This document shows, one piece after another, positions 1 to 8,416 of a stretch of 40,757 nucleotides of DNA (position 1 is its first letter; each line of letters starts with the position of its first letter). Where the stretch lies: NCBI GenBank assembly GCA_038562555.1, contig JBCFBK010000052.1:1-40757 (forward strand), written 5' to 3'. The stretch comes from JBCFBK01 sp038562555 (GTDB lineage: Bacteria > Bacteroidota > Bacteroidia > Bacteroidales > Prolixibacteraceae). Under the pieces are notes generated by a model. That model made no database searches. It was not told the origin of the DNA and saw only the letters and a program-made list of their open reading frames with translations. The translations under genes were made by a program, and so were the position numbers.

Positions 1-1357
1 TGTCGACCGGTTGAACGTGGCTGATCCTGTAATGCCCGCTCATCAGGGACAGGTCGCGCGCCTGTGTTGCCGGATTGCAGCTCACATATACAATCCGTTC
101 AGGTGATGCGGTCAGAATAGTCGTGATGACATCCTCGTGCATGCCTGCGCGCGGCGGATCAGTAATGATCACATCCGGTTTTCCGTGTTCCCGGATAAAA
201 GACGGATTCAGAACGTTTTTCATATCACCGGCGTAGAAAACGGCGTGACCAATCCCGTTTAACTTTGCATTTTCCTGCGCATCGTTAATGGCCTCGGGTA
301 CGTAGTCAATGCCGATGACCCTTGCGGCCCCGGCGGCTATAAAATTGGCAATGGTTCCCGTACCCGTATACAGGTCATATACAGTCTCGCTTCCCGCTAA
401 ACCGGCAAAACGCCGGACTACCTGATACAATTCGTATGCCTGCGAGGAGTTGGTCTGGTAAAAACTCTTCGGGCCAATCTTGAAACGAAGACCCTCCATT
501 TCTTCAAAAATATGATCCGGTCCTTTCCATCTCAGAATTTCCTGATCGCTAATCGTATCATTTGCCTTCGTGTTGATCACATACATCACCGAATTTATGT
601 CGGGGAATTGCTCAACCACTGCCTGAAGCAAGGCCTCACGTTTTTGCCGGTCCTCGAAATAGAACGAGATGATCAGCATACTTTCACCCGTAGAAGCCGT
701 GCGGACAACCAGATTGCGCAAAAAACCGGCCTGATTGCGGATGTCGAAAAATTCCAGTTTGTTGGTTAGGGCATAATCTCTGATAAAATTCCGTATGCTA
801 TTGGATGGCTCAGGCTGAAGCCAGCATTTTTCAATGTCTATGATCTTGTCGAACAGCCCCGGTACATGGAAGCCCAATGCATCGCGTTGTTGCATTTCTT
901 CACCACTCCTGACTTCATCAAGGCTTAACCAGCGTTTGTTGGAGAAGCTGAATTCCAGTTTATTCCGGTAAAAAATTTCCTTTCTGGAACCGATTATCGG
1001 CATGATCTCCGGCAGTTCCAGATGCCCGATCCGCCTGAGCTGGTCAGCAACCTGTTTCTGTTTGTAATGAAGTTGTTTTTCATACGGCAGGTACTGCCAT
1101 TTGCAACCTCCGCACGTTCCAAAATGGATACAGAAAGAAGCGACCCGATCGGGCGACTCCTTCACCAGCCTGACCACCCGTGCTTCCGAATAGTTTTTCC
1201 TTTTTTTGGTGACCTGCAGGTCGACTACGTCTCCTGGAATGACGTGCGTCGTGAAAATAACCATTCCGTCGCTTTTCGCTATGGCTTTCCCTTCAGCACC
1301 GATATCAGTTATTAGAATGCCTTCATAAAGAGGCATGCTTTTCCGGCTTCTTCCCAT
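1..1357 (-). CDS. rlmD: 23S rRNA (uracil-5-)-methyltransferase RlmD/RumA family, 3' end cut by window edge
   Basis: S-adenosylmethionine-dependent enzyme that makes 5-methyluridine in RNA; the family's usual target is U1939 of 23S rRNA. The minus-strand frame starts at ATG 1357-1355 (MGRSRKSMPLYEG) and stays open for 452 residues to the window edge. An N-terminal TRAM-like stretch is followed by the iron-sulfur cysteines (CIHFGTCGGCKW, with a fourth Cys in IEKCWLQ). The C-terminal Rossmann methyltransferase shows YDLYTGTGTIANF for SAM binding, then DPPRAGMH, and SCNP, which carries the catalytic Cys. The visible end, HVQPVD, is the usual near-terminal motif, so probably only a short tail is missing. 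The family also contains RlmC and TrmA relatives; the four cysteines favour RlmD. The gene stands alone, divergent from the ABC-F gene. Confidence 0.93.
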   Translation of the reverse strand, partial: MGRSRKSMPLYEGILITDIGAEGKAIAKSDGMVIFTTHVIPGDVVDLQVTKKRKNYSEARVVRLVKESPDRVASFCIHFGTCGGCKWQYLPYEKQLHYKQKQVADQLRRIGHLELPEIMPIIGSRKEIFYRNKLEFSFSNKRWLSLDEVRSGEEMQQRDALGFHVPGLFDKIIDIEKCWLQPEPSNSIRNFIRDYALTNKLEFFDIRNQAGFLRNLVVRTASTGESMLIISFYFEDRQKREALLQAVVEQFPDINSVMYVINTKANDTISDQEILRWKGPDHIFEEMEGLRFKIGPKSFYQTNSSQAYELYQVVRRFAGLAGSETVYDLYTGTGTIANFIAAGAARVIGIDYVPEAINDAQENAKLNGIGHAVFYAGDMKNVLNPSFIREHGKPDVIITDPPRAGMHEDVITTILTASPERIVYVSCNPATQARDLSLMSGHYRISHVQPVD

Positions 1358-1413
1358 CACAGATAATTTCTGCAAAAATAGAAAAAGGAACGGAACTGTT
1401 AATCTTTAGTCAA

Positions 1414-1448
1414 AAATCCTGATACTTCACACTTGGTACTTGTGTCTA
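1414..1448. repeat. Degenerate 7-base tandem array A1
   Basis: After ATCCT come four heptads in phase from 1421: GATACTT, CACACTT, GGTACTT, GTGTCTA. The strings CCTGATACTT and TACTTGTGTCT recur in the array at 36728-36776. The array lies in the divergent rlmD/ABC-F spacer and contains the -33 element of the ABC-F promoter. Confidence 0.75.
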
Positions 1449-1468
1449 AAAGGATTCTGCTATCTTTG
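1440..1468 (+). promoter_or_regulatory. Promoter of the ABC-F gene (Bacteroidota -33/-7 type)
   Basis: TTG at 1440-1442, an 18-base spacer, then TATCTTTG at 1461-1468, matching TAnnTTTG. The predicted RNA start is near 1475, giving a leader of about a dozen bases before ATG 1488. This rules out the longer reading frame that opens at 1440, because that start lies upstream of the RNA start. Confidence 0.8.
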
Positions 1469-1487
1469 CACTTCAAATTTTTTTATT

Positions 1488-3431
1488 ATGATTTCGGTTG
1501 ATCAGTTAGTTGTAAGTTTTGGCGGGTTCGATTTACTGAAGGGCATTTCATTCCTGATTACCCCAAAAGACCGCATTGGCCTTGTGGGGAAAAACGGGGC
1601 GGGAAAATCAACCTTACTGAAAATTCTTGCCGGACTTCAACAGCCAACGAGCGGAAATATTTCCCGCTCAAAAGATATCCGTCTGGGTTATTTGCCTCAG
1701 CATATGGTGCTGTCTGATACACGCACCGTTTTTGAGGAGACAAGGAAAGCTTTTGATGAAATTCTTGATCTGAAAAAAGAAATAGATCAGATCAACCACC
1801 AGATCACGGTCCGTGAGGATTACGAATCGGACGGATACATGGATCTGATTAACCGGCTTACCGAATTAAACGACCGCTTTTTAATGGTTGGCGGTGGTAA
1901 TTTTGAAGCGGAAATTGAACAGACATTAAAAGGCCTGGGATTCGACCGGAAGGACTTTGGCCGTCAAACCTCCGAGTTTAGCGGCGGATGGAGGATGCGG
2001 ATTGAGCTTGCAAAAATCCTGCTCAAAAGACCGGATGTCTTTTTGCTCGATGAACCTACCAACCATCTGGATATCGAATCGATCCAATGGCTGGAGGACT
2101 TTTTGAAAAGCTACGCCGGTTCTGTGGTACTGGTTTCGCACGATAAAGCCTTTCTGAATAATGTCACCAACCGGACCGTTGAGATTTCACTCGGACAGAT
2201 CTATGATTACAAAGCCAACTATGATCGGTATGTGGAGTTGCGGAAGGAACAGAAGGAAACCCAGTTAGCCTCATACCGGAACCAGCAAAAGATGATTGAA
2301 GAGACCGAGCAGTTTATAGAACGGTTCAGGTACAAGGCAACCAAAGCCGTTCAGGTACAGTCGCGTTCAAAGATGCTTGACAAGCTGGAAAGGATTGAAC
2401 TGGACGAAGAGGACAATTCGCGGTTGAATATCCGGTTTGCGCCCGCGGTCCGCTCCGGGACAGTGGTGGCAGATTGTAAACACCTGTCGAAAAGCTACGG
2501 TGATTTGAAGGTGCTGGATGATATCCATCTGACGATTGAGCGGGGAGAGAAGATTGCGTTTGTGGGCAAAAACGGGGAAGGGAAAACCACCCTGGCCCGT
2601 ATTATTAATTCTGAGCTGGATCATAAGGGTGAACTTAAACTGGGACATAACGTAAAGATCGGCTACTTTGCCCAGAATCAGGCCCAGCGTATGGACGAGA
2701 ACCTGACAGTTCTGGAAACAGTTGACCAGATCGCGGTAGGGGAGATCCGCACAAAGATCAGGGATATCCTTGGCGCGTTCATGTTTTCCGGCGATGATGT
2801 GGAAAAAAAAGTAAAGGTACTTTCCGGAGGGGAGCGGACGCGCCTGGCCATGATCCGCCTGATGCTTGAGCCGGTTAACTTTCTGGTGCTTGATGAACCT
2901 ACAAACCACCTTGATATGCGTTCGAAGGAAAGGCTGAAACAGGCCCTGTCCGATTATGACGGAACCGTTCTGGTGGTTTCGCACGACCGGGAATTTTTGG
3001 ATGGGCTCGTGAATTGCGTCTATGAATTCAAAAATAAAAAAATCAGGCAGCATCTTGGCGGGATTTATGACTTCCTTACAAAAAAGAAAATGGAGTCGCT
3101 GCGGGAACTCGAGCAAAAGAGCAGACCTGTGATGGCAAATGATTCAAAGAAGGCAGACGAGTTAAGCAAATTTAGCTATGAAGAGCGCCGGGAAATCAAT
3201 AAAAACGTTGCCCGGCTGGAAAAGAGCATTGCCCGTTCTGAAAATGAGATCGGCCGTTTGGAAGAGGAAATAGACCGGATAGATAAAAAAATGGCTGACC
3301 CTGCGTGGATATCCGACCCCGCTGTTTTTGAAGAATATGAGCAACTAAAGGGGGACCTGAAGAAGGCTATGGAAAGTTGGGAAAAACAGAATACGGAATT
3401 CGAGGACCTTCAGAAACTGAAAACGTGGTAA
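1488..3431 (+). CDS. ABC-F family ATP-binding protein (two ABC domains, no membrane part)
   Basis: Cytosolic ATPase of the ABC-F family, whose members bind the ribosomal E site and rescue or regulate translation; some give antibiotic resistance. The 647-residue product has a first ABC domain with Walker A GKNGAGKST (about residues 34-42), signature FSGGWRMR and Walker B LLDEPTNHLD. A linker rich in charged helix follows, then a second ABC domain with GKNGEGKTT (about 359), LSGGERTR and LVLDEPTNHLD. The C-terminal 100 residues are a Lys/Glu-rich coiled coil. There is no transmembrane segment. The FSGGWRMR signature resembles the YheS/Uup side of the family; I cannot assign the subfamily firmly. 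The start is set by the promoter at 1440-1468 and by MISVDQLVVSFGG matching the usual N-terminus. It reads toward rlmB and may be cotranscribed with it. Confidence 0.92.
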   Translation: MISVDQLVVSFGGFDLLKGISFLITPKDRIGLVGKNGAGKSTLLKILAGLQQPTSGNISRSKDIRLGYLPQHMVLSDTRTVFEETRKAFDEILDLKKEIDQINHQITVREDYESDGYMDLINRLTELNDRFLMVGGGNFEAEIEQTLKGLGFDRKDFGRQTSEFSGGWRMRIELAKILLKRPDVFLLDEPTNHLDIESIQWLEDFLKSYAGSVVLVSHDKAFLNNVTNRTVEISLGQIYDYKANYDRYVELRKEQKETQLASYRNQQKMIEETEQFIERFRYKATKAVQVQSRSKMLDKLERIELDEEDNSRLNIRFAPAVRSGTVVADCKHLSKSYGDLKVLDDIHLTIERGEKIAFVGKNGEGKTTLARIINSELDHKGELKLGHNVKIGYFAQNQAQRMDENLTVLETVDQIAVGEIRTKIRDILGAFMFSGDDVEKKVKVLSGGERTRLAMIRLMLEPVNFLVLDEPTNHLDMRSKERLKQALSDYDGTVLVVSHDREFLDGLVNCVYEFKNKKIRQHLGGIYDFLTKKKMESLRELEQKSRPVMANDSKKADELSKFSYEERREINKNVARLEKSIARSENEIGRLEEEIDRIDKKMADPAWISDPAVFEEYEQLKGDLKKAMESWEKQNTEFEDLQKLKTW

Positions 3432-3463
3432 ATTGCAAAATTGTTAAACTGTAAATGTCAACT
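3428..3463. repeat. A/T-rich quasi-repeat of about 8 bases (array A2)
   Basis: Starting inside the ABC-F stop codon, units beginning G(T/C)(T/A)AA recur: GTAAATT, GCAAAATT, GTTAAACT, GTAAAT, GTCAACTT. The spacing is irregular (6-8 bases). It resembles the period-8 array at 9040-9071. Confidence 0.5.
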
Positions 3464-3475
3464 TAAAACCAGGAA

Positions 3476-4237
3476 ATGCATCAGCCACAGAAAAAAACTG
3501 ACGATCTGATTTTTGGCATCCGGGCCGTAATCGAAGCAATTAAATCGGGAAAGGATATCGATAAAGTTTTGTTGAAAAAAGGACCCGGCGGTGAGCTGTA
3601 TCAGGAAGTTTTCGAGCTCATTCGCGAGCGTCAGATTCCCTTCCAGTTTGTTCCCCTTGAGAAAATAAACCGGATCACCCGGAAAAATCATCAGGGCGTT
3701 GTAGCATTTATTTCGCCGGTTACCTTTTATGACATTGAGAATTTTCTGCCTGCTCTTTTTGAAGCCGGAAAAAATCCGTTTATCCTCGTGCTTGACGAGG
3801 TCACCGATGTCCGTAACTTTGGAGCGATTGTCCGTACCGCCGAGTGCGCCGGAGTAGATGCGATACTGGTTCCTGAAAGAGGGGCTGCCCGCATCAATGC
3901 GGATGCCGTTAAAACGTCGGCGGGAGCACTTCACCTGGTGCCGGTTTGCCGTAGCCGGGACCTGCGAAAGACAATCCTGTTTCTTCAGCAGTCAGGACTG
4001 AGACTCATTGCCGCTACTGAAAAATCGTCCGGGCATTACGCTAAGGCTGATTATACCGGTCCGGTGGCGGTTATCATGGGTTCGGAAGATACAGGCATTG
4101 ATCCGCAAATTCTTTCACTTGCCGACGAACGGGTGAAAATACCTGTGCTGGGTCAAATTCAGTCATTAAATGTTTCGGTTGCAGCCGGCCTGCTTGTTTA
4201 TGAAGTAATCAGGCAGCGTGAACCCATTAAAGAATAA
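3476..4237 (+). CDS. rlmB: 23S rRNA (guanosine-2'-O-)-methyltransferase RlmB, SPOUT/TrmH family
   Basis: Transfers a methyl group from SAM to a ribose 2'-OH of rRNA (G2251 in the E. coli enzyme). The 253-residue protein has an N-terminal substrate-binding domain (about residues 8-80, beginning DDLIFGIRAVIEAI) and a C-terminal SPOUT knot. The three TrmH motifs are visible: NFGAIVRTAE (about 112), IMGSEDTGI (about 200) and IPVLGQIQSLNVSVAAG (about 221). Length and order are standard. It starts 44 bases after the ABC-F stop. Its last 11 bases overlap, tail to tail, the end of the Lrp-type gene on the other strand. TrmH-family enzymes are easily confused with one another; the N-terminal domain favours RlmB. 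Confidence 0.9.
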   Translation: MHQPQKKTDDLIFGIRAVIEAIKSGKDIDKVLLKKGPGGELYQEVFELIRERQIPFQFVPLEKINRITRKNHQGVVAFISPVTFYDIENFLPALFEAGKNPFILVLDEVTDVRNFGAIVRTAECAGVDAILVPERGAARINADAVKTSAGALHLVPVCRSRDLRKTILFLQQSGLRLIAATEKSSGHYAKADYTGPVAVIMGSEDTGIDPQILSLADERVKIPVLGQIQSLNVSVAAGLLVYEVIRQREPIKE

Positions 4238-4694
4238 TGGGCACCTGCCGTTTAAAAGTCTCTTCAAGCGAAATAAATGTTTCGGTACTGGAAATCCCGG
4301 GAATCTTTTGAATCCGCCCGCTGAGAATCTCCTTCAGGTGTTCATTGTCGCGGGCATATACTTTGACAAAGACAGCATATGTTCCGGTGATATAGTGACA
4401 TTCAACGATTTCTTCGATTTCGTTCAACCGGCTGGCGACACTTTCATAAAAACTTCCTTTCTCAAGGAACACGCCGACATAGGTACAGGTTTTATAATCC
4501 ACTTTTTTGGGATCGATATGATACCCCGAGCCCGTTATCACCTGCATGTCGATCATTCGGTTTACACGCTGATGCACGGCCGCGCGCGAAACTCCGACTT
4601 CTGTTGCAACATCTTTAAATGGTATCCTGGCATTTTTCGTGATAATGTCCAGGATATGCAGGTCGATCTGATCCAAATTATTACGTAAGGTCAT
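4227..4694 (-). CDS. Lrp/AsnC family transcriptional regulator (copy 1, upstream of amtB)
   Basis: DNA-binding feast-famine regulator, 155 residues. The N-terminal helix-turn-helix (about residues 8-55) reads LDQIDLHILDIITKNARIPF, then VSRAAVHQRVNRM. The C-terminal ligand-binding (RAM) domain contains IVECHYITGTYAVFVKV and ends TETFISLEETFKRQVPI. It is divergent from amtB across a 294-base spacer and closely resembles the regulator on the other side of amtB (6367-6849): both share the phrases ITKNARIPF, VECHY-TG-YA-F-KV and TETFISL. Control of the transporter is inferred from position only. The coding end overlaps rlmB by 11 bases on the opposite strand. The effector (an amino acid, for most of the family) is unknown. 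Confidence 0.9.
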   Translation of the reverse strand: MTLRNNLDQIDLHILDIITKNARIPFKDVATEVGVSRAAVHQRVNRMIDMQVITGSGYHIDPKKVDYKTCTYVGVFLEKGSFYESVASRLNEIEEIVECHYITGTYAVFVKVYARDNEHLKEILSGRIQKIPGISSTETFISLEETFKRQVPIIL

Positions 4695-4883
4695 TTTTTT
4701 TTGAAGTTTTTTTTAAATTTTGATCTAAAATTACTCAAATTTCAACATTGTGAAAACAAAATCGCGATAATCCTTCTAATTCGTATATGATGCCGTTTAC
4801 CGGGAGCGGTTTCGGTTTGTTTTTATTTGTTGTGTCAAAAAGTAAATAATAGTTATTAATTATCATCAAATTGAGATTTGTAT

Positions 4884-4913
4884 TTTGGTTTTATTGAATA
4901 AATGATATTTTTG
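4884..4913 (+). promoter_or_regulatory. Promoter of amtB
   Basis: TTTG at 4884-4887, an 18-base spacer, TATTTTTG at 4906-4913; the predicted RNA start is near 4920, about 69 bases before the start codon. The rest of the 4695-4988 spacer is A/T-rich and probably holds regulator sites. I see no clear -24/-12 (sigma-54) promoter. Confidence 0.7.
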
Positions 4914-4988
4914 TAGTTAGATATCTTTCAATATGATTCTAATTGAAATGCATCTGCAGCTTATTGTTAATCTTAAATTAAAGACATC

Positions 4989-6329
4989 ATGAAGAATGGT
5001 AGATTTCGGTGGTTTCTGATCCTTTGCTTGTTGATTTTGCTGAGTGTCGCAGGAGTTTTTATGCCCCATAGTGTTCATGTAACCAGTGATCCGGCCATTA
5101 ATGCGGGAGATGTGGCGTGGATGCTGACAGCCACTGCGCTGGTTTTGCTGATGACACCAGGACTCGCTTTTTTTTATGGAGGGATGGTTCATCCGAAAAA
5201 TATTATTTCGACCATCATGCAGAGTTTTATCGCGATGGGAATTGTCAGTGTGCTTTGGGTGGTTGTCGGATTCAGTCTCGCCTTTGGCGACAGTATTGGC
5301 CCTGAGAACTACGGACTGATTGGAAATCCAATGACGTTTCTGATGTTCAGAGGCGTAAACGGCGCGACTAACCCCGATCTAAGTCCGACGATACCGCTGG
5401 CATTGTTTGCCATGTTCCAGCTTAAATTTGCGATTATCACCCCGGCGCTGATCACCGGTTCGTTTGCAGGACGTGTCCGGTTCCGGGCCTATATGTTGTT
5501 CATGGTGTTGTTTACCTTATTTATCTATACACCCCTGTGCCACTGGACGTGGCATCCGAACGGCTTTTTACGTAACTGGGGAGTGCTTGATTTTGCAGGG
5601 GGTACCGTTGTGCATATGTCGGCAGGTTTTGCGGCCCTCGCGGGTGCCATTTTTCTCGGGAAGAGGAAAGATTACGGCAAGGAGTTTAAACCGGCTAATA
5701 TTCCCTATGTATTGCTCGGAGCGGGGATGCTTTGGTTTGGATGGTTCGGCTTCAATGCAGGTTCAGCGCTGGCCGCCAATTCGACGGCTGCTTTGGCCCT
5801 GATGAATACCAACACCGCGTCGGCAGCAGCCATGTTGGCTTATTTGTTTTATGACATGGCCAAAGGAAAAAAGCCGTCCGGAATGGGTGCAGCAATCGGG
5901 CTCGTGGTAGGACTGGTCGCGATTACACCGGCGGCTGGCTTTGTGAGCGTTGGATCAAGTATCTGCATTGGCGTCACGGCTGCCCTGGTAAGCAACTATG
6001 CTATTGCGCTGCGTTCAAAAACAAAGCTCGATGATACGCTGGATGTTTTTCCGGCCCACGGTATGGGAGGCATCGTCGGTATGATCCTGACCGCTGTTTT
6101 CGCATTGGATGGAGGGCTGATTAACGGGGAAGTGAAAACTTTCTTTTATCACCTGCTCGCTTTGGTTATTGTCGGGGTGTTCACTTTTGGTGGTTCTCTG
6201 CTGATGTTTAAAATCACGGATATGATTGTCCGGGTAAGAATTTCACCTAAAGGGGAAAAAATGGGCCTTGATATTAGTCAGCATCAGGAATCATACGACT
6301 TTGAATATAAAAGCGTGGAACTTATTTAG
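4989..6329 (+). CDS. amtB: Ammonium transporter (Amt/Mep/Rh family)
   Basis: Inner-membrane channel that moves ammonium/ammonia, 446 residues. It starts with a hydrophobic signal-like segment (WFLILCLLILLSVAGVF) followed by eleven predicted membrane helices. Family hallmarks are LMTPGLAFFYGGMV near the first helix, the first pore histidine in TVVHMSAGFAAL (about residue 209) and the second in FPAHGMGGIVGMI (about 357). The short cytosolic tail ends YDFEYKSVELI. No P-II (glnK) gene lies beside it, although amtB and glnK are commonly paired. Instead it sits between two Lrp-type regulators, and it is followed by a strong bidirectional terminator. Confidence 0.96.
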   Translation: MKNGRFRWFLILCLLILLSVAGVFMPHSVHVTSDPAINAGDVAWMLTATALVLLMTPGLAFFYGGMVHPKNIISTIMQSFIAMGIVSVLWVVVGFSLAFGDSIGPENYGLIGNPMTFLMFRGVNGATNPDLSPTIPLALFAMFQLKFAIITPALITGSFAGRVRFRAYMLFMVLFTLFIYTPLCHWTWHPNGFLRNWGVLDFAGGTVVHMSAGFAALAGAIFLGKRKDYGKEFKPANIPYVLLGAGMLWFGWFGFNAGSALAANSTAALALMNTNTASAAAMLAYLFYDMAKGKKPSGMGAAIGLVVGLVAITPAAGFVSVGSSICIGVTAALVSNYAIALRSKTKLDDTLDVFPAHGMGGIVGMILTAVFALDGGLINGEVKTFFYHLLALVIVGVFTFGGSLLMFKITDMIVRVRISPKGEKMGLDISQHQESYDFEYKSVELI

Positions 6330-6338
6330 GCGAAGCAA

Positions 6339-6365
6339 AAAAACTCCCTTTTTTCGGGAGTTTTT
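6339..6365. terminator. Bidirectional intrinsic terminator, amtB / Lrp copy 2
   Basis: A perfect 10-bp stem, AAAAACTCCC (6339-6348) with GGGAGTTTTT (6356-6365), around a 7-base loop. The A and T flanks give a U-tract on either strand. It ends one base before the stop codon of the minus-strand regulator. Confidence 0.9.
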
Positions 6366-6366
6366 C

Positions 6367-6849
6367 TTACTTGATCGGCACTTGTCGTTTAAAGTCCATG
6401 CCCAGTGAAATAAAGGTTTCAGTGCGTGCTATTCCTTCTATTTCCTGTAATTCTTCGTCGATGATCCGTTTCAGATGTTTGTTTGTCTTCGTTTGCACCT
6501 TAATGAAAATGGCATATTGCCCGGTGGTATAATGGCATTCCACAATTTCAGGAATTTTAAGCAACGCCTCAGCAACCTGGTTGTGATATTTCGCCTTATC
6601 GAGATAAATACCCATATAGGCACAGGTATTATAGCCTAACTTCGATGGATTAACGATAAATTCACTTCCCGATACCACACCGAGGTTTAACAACCGTTGA
6701 ACCCTTTGGTGTATCGCGGCACCCGATACACCACATTCACGTGCCACTTCCAGAAAAGGGATACGGGCATTTTTTGTTATCAGTTTGAGTATCTTCTCAT
6801 CAAGGTCATCAATCTGTGGTAGTGGTTCTATATAATCCTGGTTCATCAT
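6367..6849 (-). CDS. Lrp/AsnC family transcriptional regulator (copy 2, downstream of amtB)
   Basis: Second feast-famine regulator of the amtB locus, 160 residues. A helix-turn-helix (about residues 14-62; LDEKILKLITKNARIPF, then CGVSGAAIHQRVQRL) is followed by a RAM ligand domain (IVECHYTTGQYAIFIKV, ending TETFISLGMDFKRQVPI). It is clearly paralogous to the 4227-4694 product, sharing roughly half of its residues by eye, and they probably arose by duplication or form part of the same nitrogen or amino-acid response. It converges on amtB, sharing the terminator. Two adjacent Met codons (6849 and 6846) are possible starts. Lrp proteins form dimers and octamers, so heteromers between the two copies are conceivable; that is speculation. 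Confidence 0.9.
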   Translation of the reverse strand: MMNQDYIEPLPQIDDLDEKILKLITKNARIPFLEVARECGVSGAAIHQRVQRLLNLGVVSGSEFIVNPSKLGYNTCAYMGIYLDKAKYHNQVAEALLKIPEIVECHYTTGQYAIFIKVQTKTNKHLKRIIDEELQEIEGIARTETFISLGMDFKRQVPIK

Positions 6850-6889
6850 ATGGTTTAACTGTTTCTTTTGAAATTGACATGTAAAAGTA

Positions 6890-6897
6890 CAAAATTA
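6890..6897 (-). promoter_or_regulatory. Probable -7 element for Lrp copy 2
   Basis: On the minus strand TAATTTTG matches TAnnTTTG, about 40 bases upstream of the start codon. I see no good -33 element at the usual distance. Confidence 0.4.
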
Positions 6898-7058
6898 TGA
6901 CAATTAATAATAATGGCTGTTTATTCAACTGATATTTGAAAAAATATTTAAACCTTTCGCATTAATTTGAAACAAATCGCAGATCGCAGGCAGGGACAAA
7001 TTTAGAATTTTTTTATTTCTTCCGTATCTAAAATCCATCTTAATTATTAAGAGAGGGG

Positions 7059-7090
7059 TTGCGTCCGGAAATATTAATATTGTATTTTTG
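7059..7090 (+). promoter_or_regulatory. Promoter of the M64 peptidase gene
   Basis: TTG at 7059-7061, a 21-base spacer and TATTTTTG at 7083-7090. The RNA start should fall near 7097, just before ATG 7116. The region 6898-7058 is A/T-rich with no further signal I recognise. Confidence 0.65.
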
Positions 7091-7115
7091 TAATGAATCA
7101 TAACTTCTTGCTGAT

Positions 7116-8399
7116 ATGGTCCGGATCTGTCTTATTCTTCTCACGGTTTTTATCGCCTTACCTGAGATTTCCCGTGCACAGAACAGCTATTCCTCTTTTT
7201 TTACGGACAGCGTCCTGCGCGTGGATTATCTGCTGGCAGGTAATGATGAGGAGGCGCATGTCTTTCTTCAGCAATTAAAAAAGGAACCTTATTATGGAGG
7301 ATCAAAGACCAACCTGATCGACCGGAGTGGTTACGGGACTTTTCGTTACCGGATGCTCGACCGGAAAAGCGGAAAATTAATCTTTTCGAAAGGATTCAGT
7401 TCGTTGTTTCAGGAATGGCAGTCAACCCGGGAAGCGAGCCTAATTAAAAGGAGTTTTTACCAGGTGGCAATTCTGCCTTTCCCGGTGGAGGCAGTCACTT
7501 TCGTGATTGATCAGAAGGACAGGAGCGGCCATTTTCAGGAGTTATTTTCACTGCAGATAGATCCGGATAACTATTTTATACTGAATGAGCGGGTATTGCC
7601 GAAGAATGTTGAAACGGTCATCAGGCAGGGAGATCCGGCAAATAAAGTGGACCTCGTGTTTTTACCGGAAGGGTACAGGCAGGAAGAAATGGGGAAATTT
7701 ATGGCTGATGTGGTGCGTATGACTGACATCCTGTTTGCGGCGGAGCCCTTTGCCGGTCATAAAAAGGACTTTAATGTTTATGTTTCAAAGATTCCTTCTT
7801 TAGAGTCGGGTACGGATATTCCGGGGGAGTTGATCCACAGGAACACGGCTTTCAACTCCACTTTTTATACCTTTAACATCTCGCGTTATCTGACAACTAC
7901 CGATCTGAAAGGCATTCATGATGCCGTTTCAGGGTTACCGTACGATCACGTGCTTGTGCTGGTAAACAGCGACCGCTACGGGGGAGGCGGGTTTTTTAAT
8001 CTGCTGACGGTGGTGACAGCCGGTAATGCGCAAACGCCTCAGGTACTGGTTCATGAATTCGGGCACGCGTTTGCCGGACTTGCCGACGAGTATTATTCTT
8101 CGGCTGTGGCCTACGATGATTATTATCCGCTGACGGTGGAACCCTGGGAACCGAATATCACGACGCGGGTCGACTTTAAAGAAAAATGGGCTGATCTGCT
8201 TGACCGTAAAACACCGGTACCCACTCCCAGGTCGGATCAGTACAAAGACGTAACCGGGGTGTTTGAGGGAGGCGGTTACATGAGTAAAGGGATTTTCAGT
8301 CCTGCGATGGACTGCAGGATGAAGAGCAACGGCCCGAAAGGTTTTTGTCCGGTTTGCACCAGGGCAGTTGTGAAAGCGATCGACTGGCACTGCCGTTAG
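7116..8399 (+). CDS. Secreted M64 family zinc peptidase (IgA-peptidase-like)
   Basis: Exported metallopeptidase, 427 residues. The N-terminus MVRICLILLTVFIALPEISRAQ is a signal peptide with a likely cut before QNSYSS. About 90 residues of M64 N-terminal domain follow (FTDSVLRVDYLLAG), then the catalytic domain with VDLVFLPEGYRQEEM and the zinc site VLVHEFGHAFAGLADEYY (HExxH with downstream D/E ligands). Near the C-terminus CRMKSNGPKGFCPVC is a cysteine-containing stretch typical of the family. M64 members were named for an IgA-cleaving enzyme, but most Bacteroidota copies have no known substrate, so IgA cleavage should not be assumed. It stands alone, converging on the LOG-family gene 17 bases away. 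Confidence 0.88.
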   Translation: MVRICLILLTVFIALPEISRAQNSYSSFFTDSVLRVDYLLAGNDEEAHVFLQQLKKEPYYGGSKTNLIDRSGYGTFRYRMLDRKSGKLIFSKGFSSLFQEWQSTREASLIKRSFYQVAILPFPVEAVTFVIDQKDRSGHFQELFSLQIDPDNYFILNERVLPKNVETVIRQGDPANKVDLVFLPEGYRQEEMGKFMADVVRMTDILFAAEPFAGHKKDFNVYVSKIPSLESGTDIPGELIHRNTAFNSTFYTFNISRYLTTTDLKGIHDAVSGLPYDHVLVLVNSDRYGGGGFFNLLTVVTAGNAQTPQVLVHEFGHAFAGLADEYYSSAVAYDDYYPLTVEPWEPNITTRVDFKEKWADLLDRKTPVPTPRSDQYKDVTGVFEGGGYMSKGIFSPAMDCRMKSNGPKGFCPVCTRAVVKAIDWHCR

Positions 8400-8416
8400 C
8401 AGCTTGAGTCAGGGGC

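Noticed and set aside
2367..3116. 249-codon minus-strand open frame inside the ABC-F gene
   Set aside because: It lies opposite strongly conserved ABC motifs, has no promoter or domain, and is a reading-frame shadow.
4218..4688. 156-codon plus-strand frame opposite the first Lrp-type gene
   Set aside because: The minus strand encodes a clear Lrp/AsnC protein; the plus product has no recognisable features.
4695..4988. Sigma-54 (NtrC-type) promoter before amtB
   Set aside because: No TGGCAC-N5-TTGCA-like pair; a good Bacteroidota -33/-7 promoter is present instead.
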